NCBI GenBank assembly: GCA_963754265.1
Contig: CAVWFB010000004.1
Span: 143,741-207,740, forward strand
From: AC-32 sp963754265
Lineage (GTDB): Bacteria > Actinomycetota > Thermoleophilia > Gaiellales > Gaiellaceae
DNA: 64,000 bases
Reading direction: 5' to 3'
Shown: positions 1-6,165 of the stretch, piece after piece
How positions within the stretch are numbered: the first letter of the stretch is position 1
Layout: each line of letters starts with the position of its first letter
Notes under the pieces: generated by a model
What the model saw: the letters and a program-made list of their open reading frames with translations, nothing else
Databases searched by the model: none
Told to the model about the DNA's origin: nothing
Position numbers and translations under genes: made by a program

Positions 1-126
1 CTCGAGCGCCTGCGGCGGAAGCCAGCCGTCGTTTCGCTCCTGCGCCAGGTGCAGCGCCGGCAGGATCGCGGAGCGCGTCTCCGGGTACTGGCCCGCGATC
101 GCGCGGATCTCCTGAATCAACGTCAT
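1..126 (-). CDS. nuoE: NADH-quinone oxidoreductase subunit E, N-terminal fragment
   Basis: This is the first 42 residues of the 24 kDa complex I subunit, cut off by the window edge. It starts at ATG 126 and reads MTLIQEIRAIAGQYPETRSA then a PALHLAQERNDGWLPPQAL stretch, which matches the N-terminal helical region of NuoE (YPxxRSAxLPxLHLAQE). NuoE carries the [2Fe-2S] cluster N1a of the peripheral arm; its cysteines lie beyond the window. A GAGGAG Shine-Dalgarno sequence sits about 8 bases upstream. It follows nuoD in the same orientation after a 97-base spacer that holds a structured repeat. Identity is fairly sure from motif and operon position together. Confidence 0.85.
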   Translation of the reverse strand, partial: MTLIQEIRAIAGQYPETRSAILPALHLAQERNDGWLPPQALE

Positions 127-148
127 AGAGCCGACTCCTCACCTGAAA

Positions 149-226
149 CGTGTCGACCGGTCGTTTCAGACGGCCTCACGGGCAGAGCCCATGCGGCCTG
201 AGATCGACATCGCAAGCGACGTCTCA
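149..226 (-). repeat. 78-base structured repeat, copy 2 (nuoD-nuoE spacer)
   Basis: Aligns without gaps to positions 2633-2710, with 62 of 78 bases identical by hand count. It begins at the nuoD stop codon and ends about 22 bases before the nuoE start. Read on the transcript (minus) strand it folds into two tandem hairpins: an 8-pair stem at about 206-223 with an AA/TT tip, and an 11-position stem with a TCT loop at about 167-200 that has a conserved CGT bulge next to a CAG/CTG base. Differences between the copies mostly keep pairing. Confidence 0.75.
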
Positions 227-1495
227 TCGGTCGACCTCGCCCATGACCGTGTCGAGCGAGCCCACGATCGCGATCAGATCGGCCACGAGCGCGTCTCTCA
301 TGCAGGTCGCCGTCGCCTCGAGCGCGACGAAGCTCGGCGCCCGGAACTTGACGCGCCATGGCTTCGGGCCGCCGTCCGAGACCGCGTAGCACCCGAGCTC
401 GCCTCTCGGCGACTCGACGGGCACGTAGACCTCGCCTTCGGGGACGCGGAAGCCCTCGGTGACGATCTTGAAGTGGTGGATCAGCGACTCCATCGAGGTG
501 TGGAGCTCCTCGCGAGGCGGCAGCACGACCTTGCGGTCGTCCGCAATCCAGGGCTCGCCTTCCATCTCGTCGAGCCGGTCCAGGCATTGGGCGACGATGC
601 GGGTCGACTCCCGCATCTCGTCCATGTGCACCTTGTACCGGTCCCAGACGTCGCCGTTCTCGTAGACGGGCACGTCGAACTCGACCTCGTCGTAGGCGAG
701 ATACGGCTGCGTCTTGCGGAGGTCCCAGTCGACTCCCGAGCCGCGCAGCACCGGCCCGGTCTGACCGAGCGCGATCGCATCGTCCGCCGAGAGCAGCCCC
801 AGACCCTTCGTCCGCTCGAGCCAGATCGCGTTGCGGTCGACGAGCGCCTCGTACTGGTCCACGGCCTTCGGCATCCAGCCGACGAACTTGCGCGCCTCCG
901 GGAAGAAGCCCGGAGGGATGTCCTCGGCGAGCCCGCCCACCTGGTAGTAGCGCGTGTGCATGCGCTCCCCGGTGACCATCTCGAACAGGTCGAGGACCTG
1001 GTCGCGCTCGCGAAAGCAGTACCAGAACATCGAGATCGCCCCGAGCTCGAGCGCCGCGGTCGCGAGCCAGACGAGGTGCGAGTGGATCCGGTTCAACTCG
1101 GCGAGGCACATCCGCATCCAGGTCGCCTTCGGCGGCACCTCGAGGCCGAGCAGCTTCTCGACGGCCAGGACGAACACGAGCTCGTTGTTCTGGAAGGAGA
1201 GGTAGTCGATCCGGGGCGCGTAGGTGATCGCCTTCCACCAGCTCTTCTGCTCCATGTTCTTCTCGAACCCGGTGTGCAGGTAGCCGACGACTGCTCGCAG
1301 GCCGACGACCCGCTCGCCGTGCAGCTCGATCACGAGGCGCAGCACTCCGTGTGTGGAGGGGTGGTTCGGGCCGAAGTTGATCTCGAGAATGTCCTCGGAG
1401 TCGCGGAGCCCGGGCGGGATCTCGAGGATCGTCGGGACCGGCGAAGGAACGCGGGAGCCCTCGTAGATCTTGGGGCGCTCGGGGGCGACGGCCAC
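224..1495 (-). CDS. nuoD: NADH-quinone oxidoreductase subunit D (49 kDa subunit)
   Basis: NuoD lines the quinone-binding cavity of complex I together with NuoB. The 423-residue product contains the family signatures INFGPNHPSTHGVLRL near residue 40, LHTGFEKNMEQ near residue 73 and the C-terminal GSLDTVMGEVDR end typical of the family. It is full length. The start is GTG 1495, three bases after the nuoC stop, and the GAGGAG at the nuoC end serves as ribosome binding site. It lies in the order nuoA-B-C-D-E and is not fused to nuoC. Separate NuoC and NuoD is the usual actinobacterial arrangement. Very sure. Confidence 0.97.
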   Translation of the reverse strand: MAVAPERPKIYEGSRVPSPVPTILEIPPGLRDSEDILEINFGPNHPSTHGVLRLVIELHGERVVGLRAVVGYLHTGFEKNMEQKSWWKAITYAPRIDYLSFQNNELVFVLAVEKLLGLEVPPKATWMRMCLAELNRIHSHLVWLATAALELGAISMFWYCFRERDQVLDLFEMVTGERMHTRYYQVGGLAEDIPPGFFPEARKFVGWMPKAVDQYEALVDRNAIWLERTKGLGLLSADDAIALGQTGPVLRGSGVDWDLRKTQPYLAYDEVEFDVPVYENGDVWDRYKVHMDEMRESTRIVAQCLDRLDEMEGEPWIADDRKVVLPPREELHTSMESLIHHFKIVTEGFRVPEGEVYVPVESPRGELGCYAVSDGGPKPWRVKFRAPSFVALEATATCMRDALVADLIAIVGSLDTVMGEVDR

Positions 1496-1498
1496 TGC

Positions 1499-2038
1499 TT
1501 ACTCCTCGCCCGAGAAGCGGACCGGCTCGCCGCCGATCGGGTAGTCCTTGCGGAGGGGGTGCCCTTCCCAGTCGTCCTCCATCAGGATCCTGGAGAGGTT
1601 CGGGTGGCCCTCGATCCGGATTCCCATCATGTCCCAGGCCTCCCGCTCGTGCCAGTCGGCGGTCGGCCACACCGGCACGAGGCTCGGCACCGCCTCGTCC
1701 TCGTCGAGCCAGACCTGTACGCGCACCCGGGTGCCCTCCGGGATCGAGAGCAGGTGGTAGTTCATCGCAAAGCGCTTCGGCTTCGGCCCGGGCTGCCGGT
1801 CGTATCCCTGCGATCCGGGCGCGTTCAGGTCGCGTCCCGCGGCCGTTCCGATGTAGCCGGCGACCCCGCGCGTGCCCCAGCCCAGGTAGTCGGTCGGCGT
1901 GACGTCGGCGAGCATGTTGAAGCCCTGCTCGCGCAGGTGGACGCAGGCCTCCTGGAGCCGGGCCGGGTCGACGACGAGCGTCGTCTCGCCGAACGACTCC
2001 CGCGTGTCGACGAGGCCGGGGACGCCCTCGAAGGTCAG
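1499..2038 (-). CDS. nuoC: NADH-quinone oxidoreductase subunit C, apparent CTG start
   Basis: NuoC is the 30 kDa peripheral-arm subunit. Family signatures are visible: NMLADVTPTDYLGW, an FAMNYHLLSI strand, WPTADWHEREAWDMMGI and the GHPNLSRILMEDDWEGHPLRKDYP end. The frame is open far upstream, but that part is only the shadow of nuoB. The conserved N-terminal strand TLVVDPARLQ needs a start before about position 1975, and no ATG, GTG or TTG exists in this frame between there and the nuoB end. The best candidate is CTG 2038, which overlaps the nuoB stop as CTGA, with GGAG seven bases before it. That gives 179 residues. The product is sure; the start is inferred. Confidence 0.9.
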   Translation of the reverse strand: MTFEGVPGLVDTRESFGETTLVVDPARLQEACVHLREQGFNMLADVTPTDYLGWGTRGVAGYIGTAAGRDLNAPGSQGYDRQPGPKPKRFAMNYHLLSIPEGTRVRVQVWLDEDEAVPSLVPVWPTADWHEREAWDMMGIRIEGHPNLSRILMEDDWEGHPLRKDYPIGGEPVRFSGEE

Positions 2039-2610
2039 GACGCCACTCCGCGGATCTCGTAGGCGGGCGGCACCCCCGCCTTGATCTTCTCCTGCAAGCG
2101 GATGATCCCCTCGAGCAGCGCCTCGGGGCGCGGGGGGCAGCCGGGGACGTGGATGTCCACGGCGACGATCTTGTCCACGCCCTGCAGGACGGCGTAGTTG
2201 TTGAACATGCCGCCGGAGCTTGCGCAGGCTCCCATCGCGATCACCCACTTCGGCTCCAGCATCTGGTCGTAGATCTGCCGCAGCGGCGCGGCCATCTTGT
2301 GCGCGACGCGGCCGGAGACGATCAGCAGGTCGGCCTGCCGCGGCGAGGAGCGGAACACCTCGGCGCCGAAGCGCGCCACGTCGTAGCGCGCGGAGACGAT
2401 CGACATCATCTCGATCGCGCAGCAAGCGAGGCCGAACGTGTCGGGCCAGATCGAGCTCGACTGCGCCCACGCGACCGCCTTGTTCACGGTCGTCAGCATC
2501 AGCTTCTGCTCCAGGTCGCCGAGCTCCTGCTCGAAGGCCCCCGGGCCCTTCCCCTGCCACATCACCCGCTCGGTATGGAGGCCGCGATCGGCGAGCCGCT
2601 CCTTCTTCAT
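2035..2610 (-). CDS. nuoB: NADH-quinone oxidoreductase subunit B (N2 cluster subunit)
   Basis: NuoB (PSST) binds the terminal [4Fe-4S] cluster N2 that reduces quinone. The 191-residue product has the four cluster ligands: tandem cysteines at about residues 63-64 (FGLACCAIEMM), Cys 129 (AMGACASSGGMF) and Cys 158 (VPGCPPRPEALLEG). The frame is open upstream, but I choose ATG 2610 because the residues before it are low-complexity and derive from the nuoA-nuoB spacer repeat, and because GAGAG precedes this ATG. The stop overlaps the putative CTG start of nuoC. Confidence 0.97.
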   Translation of the reverse strand: MKKERLADRGLHTERVMWQGKGPGAFEQELGDLEQKLMLTTVNKAVAWAQSSSIWPDTFGLACCAIEMMSIVSARYDVARFGAEVFRSSPRQADLLIVSGRVAHKMAAPLRQIYDQMLEPKWVIAMGACASSGGMFNNYAVLQGVDKIVAVDIHVPGCPPRPEALLEGIIRLQEKIKAGVPPAYEIRGVAS

Positions 2611-2632
2611 GCGCTCACTCTCGAATGAAGGG

Positions 2633-2710
2633 CGTGTCGACCGGTCAGTGCAGACGGCCGCGCGGACAGAGCCCGCACGGCCTGAAGGAGACGCCGCAAG
2701 CGTCGTCTCA
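2633..2710 (-). repeat. 78-base structured repeat, copy 1 (nuoA-nuoB spacer)
   Basis: Starts at the nuoA stop codon and fills most of the 97-base spacer before nuoB. It is the partner of 149-226. On the transcript strand a first hairpin covers about 2688-2709 (GAGACG arm against CGTCTC, then CGC against GCG, with one internal A/G mismatch). A second hairpin covers about 2651-2684, with an 11-pair stem, TCT loop and CGT bulge. The G-C to A-T change at stem position 6 between copies is compensatory. Function is unknown; a processing or pausing element that sets subunit ratios is one possibility. Confidence 0.75.
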
Positions 2711-3070
2711 CCGCCATTCGAGGGCTCCCTTGCGCCAGATGTAGAGGTAGGCGACACCCAGGATCAGGAGGAAGAACGCGAACTCCGCGAACCCGAACCA
2801 CGCGAGCTGGTGGAGGATCACCGCGAGCGGATACAGGAACACGATCTCGATGTCGAAGACGATGAAGAGCATCGCCGTGAGGTAGAAGCTGATCGTGAAG
2901 CGGCTGTGCTCGGGCGGTCCCTGCGAGACGCCGGACTCGAACGCCAGTGACCGCGTCCGGTTGCGGCGGCTGGGGCGAGTGGCGAACGCAAACGACATCG
3001 CCACCATCGACGCTGGAATCGCGAGCGCGAAGAACCCATAGATCAGGAAGGGCAACCAGCTGTCGAGCAC
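2708..3070 (-). CDS. nuoA: NADH-quinone oxidoreductase subunit A
   Basis: Small membrane subunit of complex I. The 120 residues form three transmembrane helices (about 5-28, 60-83 and 88-110), with the family motif FESGVSQGPPEHSRF in the loop after helix 1 and an FIVFDIEIVFLYP sequence in helix 2 that carries the conserved Asp/Glu. It is first in the visible nuo cluster, so the operon promoter is expected in the 160-base gap up to 3230, which is divergent from the A-type Fe-S carrier gene. The conserved cysteine of the NuoA loop is replaced by Ser/Gly in the SGVSQGP region. Confidence 0.95.
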   Translation of the reverse strand: MLDSWLPFLIYGFFALAIPASMVAMSFAFATRPSRRNRTRSLAFESGVSQGPPEHSRFTISFYLTAMLFIVFDIEIVFLYPLAVILHQLAWFGFAEFAFFLLILGVAYLYIWRKGALEWR

Positions 3071-3229
3071 GCGTTCCTCCCGGGGTAGGGCGAGCCGGAA
3101 GTTAGCAGAGCGGGAGAGGCTACGAGCGGGGAGGAAAACGGCTCAACCAAGCGTGAGGCGGTTGTTACAAACTCTGCCTTTCGAGAGGGCCCGGGAGGGG
3201 GATTCGGACAGCCGATACACGCTGCTACG

Positions 3230-3646
3230 ATGGGCGCGATGGCGACCACCGAGCACGAGCTGGCACTCGTTTCGCTCACCGAGAGCGCGGCGGCGAAGAT
3301 TCGCGACCTGATGGCCGAGGAGCCCGAGGGCGAGGCCGCGGTCCTGCGCATCGCCGTGCAGGGCGGAGGCTGCTCGGGATTCCAGTACGCGCTCGGGTTC
3401 GATCGGGGCGCCCAGGAGGGCGACAACGAGCTCGAGAGCCACGGCGTTCCCGTCGTCGTCGACCCGTTCAGCGCTCCCTACCTGTCGGGCACCGAGATCG
3501 ACTGGGTCGAGGGTCTCCAGGCGGGCTTCGCGATCAACAACCCGAACGTCTCCGCCGCGTGCGGGTGCGGCCACTCCTTCCAGGTGGAGGAGGGCGACGA
3601 AGCGCCCGAAGGCGCCGCGGGCTGCGGCTCCGGCTGCTCGCACTAG
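3230..3646 (+). CDS. erpA: A-type iron-sulfur cluster carrier/insertion protein (HesB/IscA/ErpA family)
   Basis: Delivers Fe-S clusters to apo-proteins. The 138-residue product has the three invariant cluster cysteines: Cys 48 in QGGGCSGFQYAL and Cys 111/113 in AACGCGHSF. An ATG at 3239 is an equally good start (both are upstream of the conserved SLTESAAAKIRDL). After the CGCG motif there is an extra tail of about 22 residues that ends GCGSGCSH, adding two cysteines and a histidine not found in E. coli ErpA. The gene is divergent from the nuo operon, whose subunits are rich in Fe-S clusters. ErpA versus SufA/IscA cannot be separated from sequence alone. Confidence 0.85.
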   Translation: MGAMATTEHELALVSLTESAAAKIRDLMAEEPEGEAAVLRIAVQGGGCSGFQYALGFDRGAQEGDNELESHGVPVVVDPFSAPYLSGTEIDWVEGLQAGFAINNPNVSAACGCGHSFQVEEGDEAPEGAAGCGSGCSH

Positions 3647-3701
3647 ACGGCTCGGGGCCTGGCGACGCCTTCTGCCTAGGCGCGAGTAGCATTTCGGCGC
3701 C

Positions 3702-4712
3702 GTGAGCGAGAACGGCATTGCCGACATCACCATCCTTGGCGCAGGCCCAACCGGGCTCGCTGCCGCCTACTACGCGGGCCACCGCGACGCCTCGGTGAGG
3801 ATCATCGAGAGCCTCGAGCAGCTCGGCGGCCAGGTGGCGGCCGTCTACCCGGAGAAGCACGTCTACGACGTCGCAGGGCATCCCAAGGTCCTCGGCACGA
3901 AGCTGATCGAGCTCTGTGCCGACCAAGGTCTGCAGTACGGCCCCGAGGTGCGCCTCGGCGAGGAGGTGCAGACCCTGGAGCGGTTCAACCAGAACGGCGA
4001 GGAGCTGTTCGCGATCGGCACCGACAAGGGCGGCCCGTACCTCTGCCGCGCGCTGATCATCACGGCCGGGCACGGCGCCTTCGAGCCGCGCAAGCTCGGG
4101 ATCGAGGGGATCGAGGAGTGGGAGGACAAGGGCGTCCACTACTTCGTGCGCGAGAAGGACGTCTTCCGGGACCGGACGTGCGTGATCGTCGGCGGTGGCG
4201 ACTCCGCGCTCGACTGGACTCTCGGCCTGCAGGACACGGCCCGCACCCCGATCGCGCTCGTGCACAGGCGCGACAATTTCCGCGCGCTCGAGTCCTCGGT
4301 CAACGAGGCGCGCTCGCTCGAGGACGAGGGCCGCGTCCGGATCTTCACGCCGTGCGAGGTGCGCGAGATCCACGGCGACGGCAGCATCCAGGCGGTCTCG
4401 ATCGAGAACACCAAGACGGGCGAGGTCGAGCAGGTCGAGTGTCAGGCGCTGATCACGCTGCTCGGGTTCCACTCGCACCTGGGGGCGATCGCCGACTGGG
4501 GCCTCGAGCTGGAGGGAAAGCGCCAGATCAAGATCGAGCCGACGACCTGCGAGACGACGCTCCCGGGCGTGTACGCCGCAGGCGACGTCGCGGGCTATCC
4601 GGGCAAGATCACGCTGATCACGATCGGCATGGGCGAGGCGGCGATCGCGGCGAACAACGCGGTCGCCCGCATCCGGGGCGAGAAGGTCCAGCCGAAGTAC
4701 TCAACTGACTAG
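3702..4712 (+). CDS. Ferredoxin-NADP reductase, thioredoxin-reductase-like type (YumC family)
   Basis: A 336-residue flavoprotein that moves electrons between NADPH and ferredoxin. The FAD site is at about 13-18 (GAGPTG), followed by GGQVAAVYPEKHVYDVAGHPK, which is typical of this FNR type. The NADPH site is at about 164-170 (VGGGDSALDWTL), and the second FAD motif is GVYAAGDVAGYPGKITL. The CxxC redox pair of thioredoxin reductase is absent: the position after GGGDSA reads LDW. That assigns the FNR subgroup. The start is GTG 3702. The gene follows the Fe-S carrier by 55 bases and precedes fumC by 9 bases, so the three may be co-transcribed. Confidence 0.88.
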   Translation: MSENGIADITILGAGPTGLAAAYYAGHRDASVRIIESLEQLGGQVAAVYPEKHVYDVAGHPKVLGTKLIELCADQGLQYGPEVRLGEEVQTLERFNQNGEELFAIGTDKGGPYLCRALIITAGHGAFEPRKLGIEGIEEWEDKGVHYFVREKDVFRDRTCVIVGGGDSALDWTLGLQDTARTPIALVHRRDNFRALESSVNEARSLEDEGRVRIFTPCEVREIHGDGSIQAVSIENTKTGEVEQVECQALITLLGFHSHLGAIADWGLELEGKRQIKIEPTTCETTLPGVYAAGDVAGYPGKITLITIGMGEAAIAANNAVARIRGEKVQPKYSTD

Positions 4713-4721
4713 ACTCGAAGC

Positions 4722-6056
4722 GTGGCCCGGACGGAGGAACGGAAGGAGCTCTGGGGCGTGGAGACCCGCAAGGCGGTCGAGAACTTTCCCGTCTCGGGCG
4801 AGCCGATCCCGCCGCCCGTTGCGCGCTGGCTCGGCCGCATCAAGGCCGCGGCGGCACGGGTGAACGCCGACCTCGGGCTGCTCGACGGCGACAAGGCTGA
4901 GCGGATCGCGTCGGCGGCAGACCGGGTCGGAGCGGGCGAGCTCGACGACCAGTTCCCGATCGACGTCTTCCAGACCGGCTCGGGCACATCGTCGAACATG
5001 AACGCGAACGAGGTGATCGCGGCGCTCGCCGGCGATGACGTCCACGCCAATGACGACGTCAACATGGGCCAGTCCTCGAACGACGTCTTCCCGACGGCCG
5101 TGCACCTCGCCGCTCTCGACGAGATCGTGCGCGACCTGCTGCCGGCGCTCGAGCGTCTGGCCGAGGCGCTTGCGGCGAAGGCGCATGAGTTCGAGGACGT
5201 GGTCAAGTCCGGCCGAACCCACTGGATGGACGCGGTCCCCGTCACGCTCGGTCAAGAATTCGGCGGCTACGCAGCGCAGGTGCGCGAGGGGACTGCGCGC
5301 GTGCGCGACACCCTGCCGCGGCTGGGCAAGGTGCCGCTCGGCGGCACCGCCACCGGAACCGGGCTCAACACCCATCCCGAGTTCGCTTCGCGCGTGCGCG
5401 CGCGACTGCACGAGGAGACGGGGCTCGAGATCTCGGCGCCCGCCGATGCGTTCGAGTCCCAGGCCGCACGCGACGCGATCGTCGAGACCTCGGGTGCGCT
5501 GAAGGTCGTGGCCGTCTCGCTGACGAAGATCGCGAACGACATCCGCTTCATGGGATCCGGCCCGCGCGCAGGTCTCGGCGAGTTGATCCTGCCCGAGCTC
5601 CAGAAGGGAAGCTCGATCATGCCGGGCAAGGTCAACCCGGTGATTCCCGAGGTCGTGACGCAGGTCGGGGCGCAGGTGATCGGCAACGACCAGGCGATCA
5701 CCGTCGGCGGCCTCCAGGGGCATTTCGAGCTGAACGTGTTCGTTCCGCTGCTCGCTCGCAACCTGCTGGACTCGATCAAGCTGCTCACGAGCGCGTCCCG
5801 CCTGTTCGCGGACAAGTGCGTCGAAGGCATCGAGGCCAACCGCGAGACGTGCGAGCGGTATGCCGAACTCACGCTCTCGGCCGCGACCGCGCTCAACCCG
5901 TACATCGGCTACGACAAGGCGACCGAGATCGTCAACGAGGCTGCGAGCTCGGGCCGCTCGCTCCGCGAGGTCGCCCGCGAGGCCGGAGTCGACGAGAAGA
6001 CGCTCGACGAGGCTCTCGACTACCGAGCGATGGCAAAGCCGCACGACCCGCGGTAA
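4722..6056 (+). CDS. fumC: Fumarate hydratase, class II
   Basis: Interconverts fumarate and malate in the TCA cycle. The 444-residue product has the three conserved regions of the superfamily: GSGTSSNMNANEV near residue 86, KSGRTHWMDAVPVTLGQE near residue 160 and the signature GSSIMPGKVNPV near residue 305, with the catalytic serine loop. The N-terminal WGVETRKAVENF is also typical of FumC rather than aspartase or argininosuccinate lyase. The length is slightly shorter than E. coli FumC (467). The start is GTG 4722, 9 bases after the reductase stop. Confidence 0.95.
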   Translation: MARTEERKELWGVETRKAVENFPVSGEPIPPPVARWLGRIKAAAARVNADLGLLDGDKAERIASAADRVGAGELDDQFPIDVFQTGSGTSSNMNANEVIAALAGDDVHANDDVNMGQSSNDVFPTAVHLAALDEIVRDLLPALERLAEALAAKAHEFEDVVKSGRTHWMDAVPVTLGQEFGGYAAQVREGTARVRDTLPRLGKVPLGGTATGTGLNTHPEFASRVRARLHEETGLEISAPADAFESQAARDAIVETSGALKVVAVSLTKIANDIRFMGSGPRAGLGELILPELQKGSSIMPGKVNPVIPEVVTQVGAQVIGNDQAITVGGLQGHFELNVFVPLLARNLLDSIKLLTSASRLFADKCVEGIEANRETCERYAELTLSAATALNPYIGYDKATEIVNEAASSGRSLREVAREAGVDEKTLDEALDYRAMAKPHDPR

Positions 6057-6165
6057 GCCGAGCTCGCCTCTGATCTCTTGCGTTGAATATCCAAACGTCG
6101 TACTGTCGCGCCGTCGTAACAGTTGGGGTCCGTAAGGGCCGTGGTGGGGAGAGGAGATGACGTAT

